DNA from: an uncultured Clostridia bacterium
GTDB taxonomy: Bacteria > Bacillota > Clostridia > TANB77 > CAG-508
Assembly: GCA_948891265.1 (NCBI GenBank)
Contig: CAQUBD010000006.1
Coordinates: 23,658 to 86,039 of the forward strand
Length of the DNA stretch: 62,382 nt
Reading direction: 5' to 3'
Of the stretch, positions 9,719 through 17,079 are shown in pieces. Made by a program: the position numbers and the translations under genes. The number at the start of each line of letters is the position of its first letter. Position 1 is the first letter of the stretch. The notes under the pieces are model-generated. The model ran no database searches. It was not told where the DNA came from and saw only the letters and a list, made by a program, of their open reading frames with translations.

Positions 9719-10315
9719 ATGAAAAATGCTTTTAAAAAAGTAATGAGAGGTATAGCAAGAAGTGTTGTATACATTTATTTCAAAATAGTGTATAGATTTA
9801 AAGTTATAGGTAAGAAAAATATACCAAAGAATGGTCCTGTAATTATTTGTGGAAATCATAGGACATATTTAGATCCTCCTTTAATAATATTATCATCTGG
9901 AAGATATGTTAGATTTTTGGCTAAAGAAGAGCTAAAGAAAAATTTATTTTGGAATATGTTACTTACAATATTTGATGTGATTTTTGTTAGAAGAGATTCG
10001 AAAGATGTAAAAGCTTTAAAAGAATCATTGCAAACTTTAAAAAATGGAGATGGTTTAGCACTATTTCCAGAAGGAACAAGAAATGGTTTAGAAAAAGGAG
10101 AAAAAGTAAAAGATGGAGCTGCATTCTTTGCGTTAAGAAGCGGAGCTCCTGTTGTTCCTTGTGGTATTAAAGGTGGAGAAAAGGGCAATAAAAAAGTTAC
10201 TATTACATATGGAGCTCCACTAGATTTTAGCAAGTATAAAGGTAGCAAAGATAAAGATATATTAGATAAAGTAACAGATGAAATTATGAATAACATTATA
10301 GAACTTAGTAAGTAA
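9719..10315 (+). CDS. plsC: 1-acyl-sn-glycerol-3-phosphate acyltransferase
   Basis: Transfers an acyl group to lysophosphatidic acid to make phosphatidic acid, the precursor of membrane phospholipids. The 198-residue protein has the catalytic HX4D motif in NHRTYLDP (His47) and the substrate-binding FPEGTR motif (Glu118), plus the conserved VP.G segment. Length is typical of compact PlsC proteins. AAGGAGAG lies ahead of the ATG, and a strong terminator follows the stop. Assignment is firm at family level; strict substrate specificity is inferred. Confidence 0.93.
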   Translation: MKNAFKKVMRGIARSVVYIYFKIVYRFKVIGKKNIPKNGPVIICGNHRTYLDPPLIILSSGRYVRFLAKEELKKNLFWNMLLTIFDVIFVRRDSKDVKALKESLQTLKNGDGLALFPEGTRNGLEKGEKVKDGAAFFALRSGAPVVPCGIKGGEKGNKKVTITYGAPLDFSKYKGSKDKDILDKVTDEIMNNIIELSK

Positions 10316-10321
10316 TTTGAT

Positions 10322-10358
10322 AAAACCCAGATTCCTCAAAATGAGAAATCTGGGTTTA
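10322..10358 (+). terminator. Terminator after plsC
   Basis: AAACCCAGATT pairs with AATCTGGGTTT, an 11-bp stem just after the plsC stop. It lies end-on to the minus-strand small gene and may serve both. Confidence 0.8.
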
Positions 10359-10450
10359 TAAGTGTGCAGAAAAACTTAAAAATTGAAATCATAATCATAA
10401 TAGTAGCAGAAATCATCAGAATCATCATCTGGCACATTTTGATTTTCCTC

Positions 10451-10618
10451 TTATTCTCGTTGTGCTTCTATAAATAAAACATGTGCCCAGTATGCAGTCC
10501 TTACTGCTTTTCCTATTTTTCGCTGTCGTTCTTCTTCAGCCTGTTCTTCTGCCGACTGTGCTTTATGCCTTCTCATAAAGTCCTGTTTTTCTGTTCTTCT
10601 TGATTTTGCCATATGCAT
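10451..10618 (-). CDS. Small basic/acidic protein, possibly truncated by an in-frame stop
   Basis: A 55-residue polar protein (MHMAKSRRTEKQDF..., ending VLFIEAQRE) preceded by a full AAGGAGG site. A second ATG two codons in (10612) is an equally good start. The reading frame continues after the TAA at 10451-10453 for 24 further codons, giving a strongly acidic and aromatic tail (about 10376-10450) before the next stop. The gene may therefore be a nonsense-mutated longer protein, or the tail may be fortuitous. It has a consensus promoter of its own. No family is recognised. Confidence 0.55.
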   Translation of the reverse strand: MHMAKSRRTEKQDFMRRHKAQSAEEQAEEERQRKIGKAVRTAYWAHVLFIEAQRE

Positions 10619-10636
10619 TTTTCCTCCTTGATATTA

Positions 10637-10661
10637 TCTTGGAGGATAATCCTCCAAGATT
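10637..10661 (-). promoter_or_regulatory. Hairpin able to compete for the ribosome binding site
   Basis: ATCTTGGAGG and CCTCCAAGAT form a perfect stem in the 5' leader of the minus-strand small gene. The same CCTCC could instead pair with the downstream AAGGAGG Shine-Dalgarno at 10623-10629. The two structures are mutually exclusive, which is the arrangement of a translational switch. No ligand or trigger can be named. Confidence 0.45.
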
Positions 10662-10701
10662 TAGAATAACCTTTTTGGATTTCCAAGTAGTAACTATAAT
10701 C

Positions 10702-10739
10702 ATTATACTGTATTTACATAAAATTGTCAAATTTGACAA
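10702..10739 (-). promoter_or_regulatory. Consensus promoter with overlapping palindromic operator-like site
   Basis: On the minus strand TTGACA (10725-10730) and TATAAT (10702-10707) are separated by exactly 17 bases, a perfect sigma-A promoter. The -35 box lies inside the 16-base perfect palindrome TTGTCAAATTTGACAA (10724-10739), which would suit a dimeric repressor. It drives the small gene at 10618. Confidence 0.75.
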
Positions 10740-10785
10740 AAACTCAATTTAGTAGTATAATTTTAAGGTTAAATGAAAAAATTGA

Positions 10786-10884
10786 AGTTTGGCAGACGAA
10801 ATTGAGATAGCCGTTCGAAATGAAATGAGATACGGATATCTTATGCAAATGAGCGATAGCGAATTTGTAACCGCTAAAAGGATG
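10786..10884 (+). repeat. G.A-mismatch double-hairpin element, copy 1 (before bipA)
   Basis: After TTTGGCAGAC, arms AGATAGCCGT (10805-10814) and ACGGATATCT (10832-10841) form a 10-bp stem with one G.A mismatch at the sixth pair. TTATGCA follows, then a second hairpin CAAAT/ATTTG with a GCGATAGC loop. The same element in other sequence versions is found at seven other places in this window. Confidence 0.8.
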
Positions 10885-10890
10885 CAGATA

Positions 10891-11093
10891 GAACGAGCGT
10901 AGTGAAACGAAGCGAAAGGCTTCGAAGACAAGATTTGGCAGACGAAATTTTTGAAAAAAATTTTGGATGACGATGAACGAGCGTAGTGAAACGAAGCGAA
11001 AGGCTTCGAAGACAAGATTTGGCAGACGAAATTTTTGAAAAAAATTTTGGATGACGATGAACGAGCGTAGTGAAACGAAGCGAAGTGAAAGGG
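10891..11093 (+). repeat. 84-bp tandem repeat ahead of bipA
   Basis: The unit starting GAACGAGCGT occurs at 10891, 10975 and 11059: two complete 84-base copies and the start of a third. Each contains GATTTGGCAGAC, an AT hairpin (AAATTTTT/AAAATTT), and GATGACGATGAACGA. The last unit runs into the bipA Shine-Dalgarno. Single units of the same kind occur before rplE, rplQ and near the window end. Confidence 0.9.
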
Positions 11094-11102
11094 GAAATAA
11101 AA

Positions 11103-12917
11103 ATGAATAACAAAAATCTAAGAAACATAGCAATAATAGCACACGTTGACCACGGAAAAACAACATTAGTAGACGCATTATTAAGACAAAGCCACGTATT
11201 TAGAGAAAATGAACAAGTACAAGAAAGAGTAATGGACTCAAATGACCAAGAAAAAGAAAGAGGAATAACAATACTTTCAAAAAACACATCAGTAATGCAT
11301 GATGATATAAAAATAAATATAGTAGACACACCAGGACATGCTGACTTTGGTGGAGAAGTAGAAAGAGTTTTAAAAACTGTTGATGGTGTTTTACTTTTAG
11401 TAGATGCTTTTGAAGGAGCAATGCCACAAACAAGAGAAGTTCTAAAAAAATCATTAGCACTAGGTCTAAAGCCAATAGTTGTAATAAATAAAATAGATAG
11501 ACCAGGAGCAACACCTGAAAAAGTCGTTGACCAAGTAATTGAATTATTTATAGAATTAGATGCAACAGATGAACAATTAGATTTTCCAGTTGTATATGCA
11601 TCAGCTAAAAATGGAATTGCAAAAATGGACTTAGCAGATGAAACAGAAGACTTATCATGCTTATTCGAAACAATAATAAATACAATAAGTGCGCCAAACT
11701 GTGATGAAGAAGGACCAGCACAAATGTTAGTTTCAAATATTGACTATGATGACTATGTTGGAAGAATTGCAGTAGGAAGAGTAGAAAGAGGTATAATGAA
11801 AGTTGGAATGCCTGTTAGTATCTGTGGGAAAGAAGATAAAATAACACAAGGAAGAATTGCAAAAGTATATACACATGTTGGATTGAATAAAGTAGAAGTT
11901 GAAGAAGGAAAAGCAGGGGATATAATTGAACTTGCAGGACTTGCAGATATCAACATTGGAGATACAGTTTGTGATTTCAATAATCCAGAAAAAATACCAT
12001 TTGTTGATATAGATGAACCAACAGTAACAATGACATTTAGTGTAAATAATGGACCATTCGCAGGAAAAGAAGGACAATTTGTAACATCAAGACATATAAG
12101 AGATAGATTATTTAAAGAATTAGAAAGAAATGTTTCTCTAAGAGTAAAAGAAGGAGAAACACCAGACTCATTTGAAGTATCAGGAAGAGGAGAACTTCAT
12201 TTATCAGTATTAATTGAAACAATGAGAAGAGAAGGATTTGAATTATTAGTTTCAAGACCAAAAGTTATAATCAAAGAAATAGATGGAGTAAAATGTGAAC
12301 CAATTGAATTATTAGTTGTAAATGTACCAGATGATTGTGTAGGAAATGTTATTGAAAAATTAGGAAGAAGAAAAGGTGAAATGATAAACATGGAACCTGC
12401 AGAAGCTGGTCATACAAAAATAGAATTTAGAATTCCAGCAAGAGGAATAATTGGTTATAGAACAGAATTCCTTACAGATACAAAAGGTGAAGGAACAATG
12501 AATCATATATTCGATAGCTATGAACCATATAAAGGAGATATCCAAGCACGTGTTAGAGGAACAATAGTAGCGTTTGAACCAGGAAAGTCTGTAACATATG
12601 GATTATATAATGCTCAGGATAAAGGAGATTTATTTATAGGTGCAGGTGTAGAAGTTTATGAAGGTATGATTGTTGGATTAAACTCAAGAGGAGAAGACTT
12701 AGCAATAAATGTATGTAAAGAAAAACATTTAACAAATACTAGAGCTTCTGGTTCTGATGAAGCATTAAGATTAGTTCCACCAATTCAAATGTCATTAGAA
12801 AAAGCTATTGAGTTTATACAAGATGATGAGTTAGTTGAAATAACTCCTAAAAATATCAGATTGAGAAAGAAAATTCTTGATTCTAAAGAAAGAGAAAGAG
12901 CTAATAGGAATAAATAA
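11103..12917 (+). CDS. bipA: Ribosome-associated translational GTPase BipA/TypA
   Basis: BipA is a ribosome-binding GTPase of the EF-G family that assists 50S assembly, especially at low temperature or under stress. The 604-residue protein has G1 AHVDHGKTT, G2 around RGITI, G3 DTPGHADFGGE, G4 NKIDR, domain II, EF-G-like domains and a C-terminal domain. Length is typical. The ATG at 11103 after GAAAGGGGAA is chosen; an upstream in-frame extension (from 11070) is encoded by repeat sequence and is not part of the gene. The repeats ahead of it could shape leader structure. A terminator follows. Confidence 0.96.
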   Translation: MNNKNLRNIAIIAHVDHGKTTLVDALLRQSHVFRENEQVQERVMDSNDQEKERGITILSKNTSVMHDDIKINIVDTPGHADFGGEVERVLKTVDGVLLLVDAFEGAMPQTREVLKKSLALGLKPIVVINKIDRPGATPEKVVDQVIELFIELDATDEQLDFPVVYASAKNGIAKMDLADETEDLSCLFETIINTISAPNCDEEGPAQMLVSNIDYDDYVGRIAVGRVERGIMKVGMPVSICGKEDKITQGRIAKVYTHVGLNKVEVEEGKAGDIIELAGLADINIGDTVCDFNNPEKIPFVDIDEPTVTMTFSVNNGPFAGKEGQFVTSRHIRDRLFKELERNVSLRVKEGETPDSFEVSGRGELHLSVLIETMRREGFELLVSRPKVIIKEIDGVKCEPIELLVVNVPDDCVGNVIEKLGRRKGEMINMEPAEAGHTKIEFRIPARGIIGYRTEFLTDTKGEGTMNHIFDSYEPYKGDIQARVRGTIVAFEPGKSVTYGLYNAQDKGDLFIGAGVEVYEGMIVGLNSRGEDLAINVCKEKHLTNTRASGSDEALRLVPPIQMSLEKAIEFIQDDELVEITPKNIRLRKKILDSKERERANRNK

Positions 12918-12921
12918 TAAG

Positions 12922-12974
12922 AAGAGACAGTTGAACTATACCCCAAAAAGTAGAGTTCACAGTTGTCTCTTTTT
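12922..12974 (+). terminator. Terminator after bipA
   Basis: AGAGACA and TGTCTCT pair, with inner TGAACT/AGTTCA, followed by a run of T. The inner part resembles the terminator at 16948-16990. Confidence 0.85.
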
Positions 12975-13079
12975 AAGTTGACATTTTACATAATCTGATA
13001 TATAATATTGCGCAGATACTATATTATTAATTAGATTATTTTGTTTAATCTAGTTGTTTCTTTAGAAAGGAGAATAAAT

Positions 13080-13466
13080 ATGGAAACAAAAAATGTATGC
13101 ATTGCAACAGCACGGATTAATGGATTAGAGAAAAGACCATATTATTTTGACGCCAAGTGTTACTTTGCTATGGAAATAATGTTTTCAGAACCTTCTACTT
13201 TGTATCTTAAAAATTTACCATTCATTTTTCTTGATGATGAATCATTAGAAAATGCAGAAAAGGAATTAAGTAGAATAAGATCGAACTTTAAGGAAGCTAG
13301 AATTAATGACAATGATAATGTTGCAGTATTATTTTCGAGGGAACACTGCGAGATAATAGCGATAGGAAGTTTGGGCTGCGATTTATGGATTGATGTGCAG
13401 CATCAGTTTGCGTTAAAAAAATTTGAAGAGCTAAATATTGTTATTACTGGACTAACAATTTATTGA
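13080..13466 (+). CDS. Conserved-looking hypothetical protein
   Basis: A 128-residue soluble protein starting METKNVCIATARING after AGAAAGGAG. No membrane segment or signal peptide is present. It has four cysteines (including CHE-like CEIIAIG and LGCDLWID contexts) and a mixed alpha/beta composition. No family is recognised. It is monocistronic, between terminators at 12922 and 13487. The upstream in-frame extension to 13041 lacks a ribosome binding site. Confidence 0.6.
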   Translation: METKNVCIATARINGLEKRPYYFDAKCYFAMEIMFSEPSTLYLKNLPFIFLDDESLENAEKELSRIRSNFKEARINDNDNVAVLFSREHCEIIAIGSLGCDLWIDVQHQFALKKFEELNIVITGLTIY

Positions 13467-13486
13467 TTGTAAGTTGACTTAATTAT

Positions 13487-13517
13487 AAAAGCCTGTTATA
13501 CTACATAACAGGCTTTT
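13487..13517. terminator. Hairpin between two plus-strand genes
   Basis: AAAAGCCTGTTAT pairs with ATAACAGGCTTTT around a five-base loop. It probably terminates the upstream hypothetical gene. Confidence 0.75.
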
Positions 13518-13550
13518 ATAATAAGTATAATAAGAAAAGGGATAATAAAA

Positions 13551-14150
13551 ATGAATAAAAAAGAATTAGAAAAAATAAAACAAAAAGCTTTAGAAGAACA
13601 TATTCCAATAATAATGGATGATACATTAGAAGTAATAGAAAAAGAATTGAAAGAAAATCCACCAAAAAGAATACTAGAAATAGGAGCTGCAGTAGGATAT
13701 TCTGCAATGTGCTTTTCAGAATTTTTGGCTGAAGGTGGATGCATAGATACAATTGAGAGAGATGAAGAAAGAATTAAGCAAGCAAAAATAAACTTCAAAA
13801 ATGTCGAAGTTACAGAAAAAATTAATTTATATGAAGGTGATGCAGTAGAAATATTGCCAACTTTAAATGAAAAGTATGATATGGTATTTATTGATGCAGC
13901 TAAAGGTAAATATCCATTTTTTCTAAAGGAGGCATTAAGAATGATTTCAGATAATGGGATTATATTTGCCGATAATATTTTATATAAAGGATATGTAATG
14001 AGTGACTATAATAAGCATAAGCAAAGAACAGCAGTAAGAAATTTAAGAGAATATATAAAAGAAGTGTCTGAAAATCCTAATCTTGAAACTGAAATATTGG
14101 AAGTTGGAGATGGATTAGCAATAAGTAGAATAACAAAAAGTAAATGTTGA
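13551..14150 (+). CDS. SAM-dependent O-methyltransferase, TrmR-like
   Basis: A 199-residue class I methyltransferase with motif I LEIGAAVGYSA (about 46-56), acidic ribose-binding residue in TIERDEE, and metal-binding VFIDAAKGKY and DN segments, as in the O-methyltransferase family 3 that includes TrmR. TrmR methylates 5-hydroxyuridine in the tRNA wobble position to 5-methoxyuridine. The context supports this: the next plus-strand gene is a U32 peptidase of the TrhP type that makes the 5-hydroxyuridine precursor, and the two are often adjacent in Firmicutes. Specific tRNA activity is inferred. Confidence 0.85.
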   Translation: MNKKELEKIKQKALEEHIPIIMDDTLEVIEKELKENPPKRILEIGAAVGYSAMCFSEFLAEGGCIDTIERDEERIKQAKINFKNVEVTEKINLYEGDAVEILPTLNEKYDMVFIDAAKGKYPFFLKEALRMISDNGIIFADNILYKGYVMSDYNKHKQRTAVRNLREYIKEVSENPNLETEILEVGDGLAISRITKSKC

Positions 14151-14159
14151 AATTTTTTA

Positions 14160-14228
14160 TATTATAGGAAAGTCCTATTTCTACATAAATGTTTAATTAT
14201 ATCTTCTATAAACTTTCCTATAATATAA
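14160..14228. repeat. Inverted repeat TATTATAGGAAAGT
   Basis: TATTATAGGAAAGT (about 14160-14173) is mirrored by ACTTTCCTATAATA (about 14213-14226) around a ~40-base loop. A similar TATAGGAAA hairpin neighbours the element at 56-91. It may act as terminator for the methyltransferase gene. Confidence 0.55.
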
Positions 14229-14240
14229 ATACATTCCACA

Positions 14241-14335
14241 GAAAAATTGCTGAGCAATTTTTCGCGGGCGAACAAAGACGAGGCATGAAAAGTAATGTAA
14301 AAGGTCAAAAAATTTTAATCATGCCTCTTTTGTTC
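14241..14335 (+). repeat. GAACAAAG element, copy B
   Basis: Hairpin GAAAAATTGC/GCAATTTTTC (14241-14263), then GCGGGC, GAACAAAGAC (14270-14279), stem GAGGCATGA/TCATGCCTC (14280-14327) and closing TTTTGTTC (14328-14335). It is nearly identical to copy C in the opposite orientation at 20017-20111, and copy A keeps the same layout with different stems. Confidence 0.8.
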
Positions 14336-14392
14336 TAATAAAAATAAAAACAAGAGGTTAATTAGTAATGTAAATCATGTAGAATTACTTTA

Positions 14393-15505
14393 CTATCTTG
14401 CTTCTTGTTTTTCTTTTTCCTCTTTGATATTCAACTTTTTCAAATTTTTTCTAATTTGACTGAATTGAACTCCCAATAATTTTTCTATTTCATATTGTTC
14501 TTTTCTAAATTTTTTATAAGTAATAGGATTGCTTTTTCCTTTCAAATGTGAATGATCAGTCTTTTCAGAATTATAAAAATGATAAAAGCGGTTTTCTAAA
14601 GAAATATTAACTATTTCAGGATTGCCAAAATCATCTGTAAAAGAACTTATTTCTGAATATATTGGAACTCTGTTTGGTGATAAATCATTTAATAATCTAG
14701 GCTTATATTTGTTATGTGCAATTTCACCAGATGTTTTAGATATTGCTTCCATTTCTAAAGTCCTTATCTGAGTTTCATATTTAAAATCTTTATTATATTT
14801 ATTTTCCATTAATATATGTATAGATTGATATCCATTATCTTTAGGATATTTAATATAATCTTTTGTTATATATTCTTTTTCTGAAATAGCTTCTTGACAA
14901 TCTATATCTTTTTTCATTCTAAAATCAGTTTGAATTCTAAAATCATATAAAGCTTTTGCTACTTTATCACACATATCTGTTAGAAGTTTTTCATCTTGGT
15001 AGCCATTATATTCGGAGATAATAATTCTTTCTGCCATAATATCATTAATATAAGGGTCTTTTCCTGTTAATATATTTTCATTTAATTTATTTATATAACT
15101 ATGATAAGATTTAAGTCTTACTTTAATATTAAATATTAGACCAGGAAATTTTTTTTGAAGATACATTCTTTCTAATGTTGCATATTTTTTTATTTCATCA
15201 ACATAATCATTTATATATAAATGATATCTATTTATTAATTCCTGATAATCAGGTCTAGCATTTAGAGCTGATAGATCGTGATCTTCTAAAGGAAATTGAA
15301 ATAAAAGATGTTTCTCAGTAGGAGAATCTTTTAATTTTAAATTTAGGTATTTTTCATCATTAGATATGCTAGCTTGTACATTTTCTGGTAGAGGAAATAA
15401 GCCTAATTTAGATAACAAATTAGTTTCATTAGAATTATGAAAGTTAGAATTTATTGAACTAGGTATGACTTCTCTTAATGACATTTTAAAATTATTTGTT
15501 TTCAT
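14393..15505 (-). CDS. Stand-alone RelA/SpoT-type nucleotide synthetase with extra N- and C-terminal regions
   Basis: A 370-residue protein whose centre (about 90-270) matches the (p)ppGpp synthetase fold: R130-L-K for ATP binding, D155IMAER, KDNGYQSIH (222-230), E244TQIRT and H264NKYK correspond to the catalytic and G-loop residues. There is no hydrolase, TGS or ACT domain. It is longer than ordinary small alarmone synthetases (about 210-260 residues), with an unassigned N-terminal ~90 and C-terminal ~100 residues. RBS AAGGAG is clear. It lies inverted between the TrmR-like and U32 genes, which suggests insertion. It could be a housekeeping SAS, a toxSAS or another pyrophosphokinase. Confidence 0.78.
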   Translation of the reverse strand: MKTNNFKMSLREVIPSSINSNFHNSNETNLLSKLGLFPLPENVQASISNDEKYLNLKLKDSPTEKHLLFQFPLEDHDLSALNARPDYQELINRYHLYINDYVDEIKKYATLERMYLQKKFPGLIFNIKVRLKSYHSYINKLNENILTGKDPYINDIMAERIIISEYNGYQDEKLLTDMCDKVAKALYDFRIQTDFRMKKDIDCQEAISEKEYITKDYIKYPKDNGYQSIHILMENKYNKDFKYETQIRTLEMEAISKTSGEIAHNKYKPRLLNDLSPNRVPIYSEISSFTDDFGNPEIVNISLENRFYHFYNSEKTDHSHLKGKSNPITYKKFRKEQYEIEKLLGVQFSQIRKNLKKLNIKEEKEKQEAR

Positions 15506-15648
15506 AAATGTACTCCTTCCCCTTCTATTTTATGCTAACACAATAAAGATTATACCATATTTTGTTAATATTAACAAGTGTTTTGAAACAAATTATGTAA
15601 AATTATTAAACCTTATGTTACAATTCACAGGGAACAATCTTATATATA

Positions 15649-15677
15649 TTGACAATAAATATATCGGAGTATATAAT
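15649..15677 (+). promoter_or_regulatory. Consensus promoter for the U32 peptidase gene
   Basis: TTGACA (15649-15654) and TATAAT (15672-15677) with a 17-base spacer, 37 bases before the start codon. Confidence 0.8.
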
Positions 15678-15713
15678 AAAATAACAGATATAGTAGAAAA
15701 GAGAGGGAAAATA

Positions 15714-16943
15714 ATGAAAAAGATAGAATTATTAGCACCAGCAGGCTCACTAGAAAAAGCAAAAACAGCATTTAGATATGGAGCAGATGCAGTATATTGT
15801 GGAACATCATCATTATCACTAAGAACAAGAGCAGATATGGGAAATGATGATTTAATTAAAACAATTGAATATGCACATAGTATAGGAAAAAGAGTACATG
15901 TAACTTTAAATATATTTGCATGGGATGAAAAATATGAAGAAATAATAGAAATGGCAAAAATATTAAATAAAGTAAAACCCGATGCTATAATTGCTGCTGA
16001 TGGTGGTGTTATAGAAATATTAAAAGAATATGCACCAGATATCCCAATACATGTAAGCACACAAGCAAATACTGTAAGTTTACATGATGCTAATTTCTGG
16101 TATAAAATAGGTGCAAAAAGGGTTATAATGGCACGTGAAATGAATAAAGAACAACTAAAATACATAATGAAAAATAAGCCACAAGATCTAGAAGTTGAAA
16201 TTTTTGGACATGGTTCAATTTGTTTTGCTTTTTCTGGAAGATGTTTTTTAAGTGATTTTGCCTGTGGAAGAAGTGCAAATTTAGGAGATTGTGCTCAAAG
16301 TTGTAGATGGTCATATAACATGTATTTAGAAGAAAAAAATAATCCAGGAGAATTGTTACCAGTAGAAGAAAGTGAGCATGGAACAAGTATATTGTCATCA
16401 AAAGACTTGTGTTTATTAAAGGAAATACCTGAAATAATAGAAATGGGTATAGAGAGCCTAAAAATAGAGGGCAGATTAAAAACAGATTACTATATAGCAA
16501 GTGTAATTAATGTATATAGAAACGCAATTGATGATTATATGAATGACCCTGAAAATTATGATTATAAAAAATATATGAAAGAAATTGAAAAAGTCAAAAC
16601 AAGAGAATTTACTACATTTTTCTTTAATGATAGAGAAAATAAAGATATACAAGATTTTAGCGGAAGACAATATAATAATGAATATGAATTTGGTGGAAAA
16701 GTACTAAAATATGAAGATGAAAAATCAACTATTGAAATAAAAAATAAATTAAATGTTGGAGATACAATAGAAATTATAATTCCTAATAAATTAGAGCCAG
16801 AGACTTTTAAAATTGAGAAATTGTGGGATTATGAAACAGGAGAACAAATTGATAGTATAAGTCCAGGAGTAAAAGAGCAAAAAGTATTTATGAAATTACC
16901 TATTGAATGTGAATATGGATGGATATTGAGAAGAAAAAAATAA
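15714..16943 (+). CDS. trhP: U32 family peptidase, probable tRNA 5-hydroxyuridine synthesis protein
   Basis: A 409-residue U32 protein. It begins MKKIELLAPAGSLEKAK, has the AVYCG segment, and carries the U32 signature E-I-F-G-H-G-S-I-C..SGRCFLS with the following cluster of cysteines CGRSANLGDCAQSCR, thought to bind an iron-sulfur cluster. TrhP/YrrO-type members hydroxylate wobble uridine using prephenate; collagenase activity named for the family is doubtful. The ATG at 15714 follows GAGAGGGAAAATA; a long in-frame extension upstream overlaps the divergent synthetase gene and promoter and is rejected. It pairs functionally with the TrmR-like gene at 13551. Symbol is by inference. Confidence 0.85.
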   Translation: MKKIELLAPAGSLEKAKTAFRYGADAVYCGTSSLSLRTRADMGNDDLIKTIEYAHSIGKRVHVTLNIFAWDEKYEEIIEMAKILNKVKPDAIIAADGGVIEILKEYAPDIPIHVSTQANTVSLHDANFWYKIGAKRVIMAREMNKEQLKYIMKNKPQDLEVEIFGHGSICFAFSGRCFLSDFACGRSANLGDCAQSCRWSYNMYLEEKNNPGELLPVEESEHGTSILSSKDLCLLKEIPEIIEMGIESLKIEGRLKTDYYIASVINVYRNAIDDYMNDPENYDYKKYMKEIEKVKTREFTTFFFNDRENKDIQDFSGRQYNNEYEFGGKVLKYEDEKSTIEIKNKLNVGDTIEIIIPNKLEPETFKIEKLWDYETGEQIDSISPGVKEQKVFMKLPIECEYGWILRRKK

Positions 16944-16947
16944 TAAG

Positions 16948-16990
16948 AAAACTTTGTAAACTCTAAAGAGTAGAGTTCACAAAGTTTTTT
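16948..16990 (+). terminator. Terminator after the U32 peptidase gene
   Basis: AAAACTTTGTAAACTCTA pairs with TAGAGTTCACAAAGTTTT, then T residues. Confidence 0.85.
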
Positions 16991-17079
16991 AATATAATAA
17001 GAAAGCCAAAGCAGAAAGTTAAAGTTGTTCAAATTTTAAGGCTTTCCGATTTGTTCTAAAGATTTTTTATACGCACAAA

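Noticed and set aside
10891..11093. Tandem repeats as a CRISPR array
   Set aside because: Units are contiguous near-identical 84-mers without unique spacers, and no cas gene is present.
10744..11178. A 144-codon minus-strand ORF with a repeated peptide opposite the bipA leader
   Set aside because: It is the 84-bp tandem repeat read in reverse; the 28-residue periodicity follows from 84 being divisible by three. No ribosome binding site.
15465..15713. N-terminal extension of the U32 peptidase to 15465
   Set aside because: It overlaps the start of the divergent synthetase gene and contains the consensus promoter at 15649-15677; the family starts MKKIELLAPAGS.
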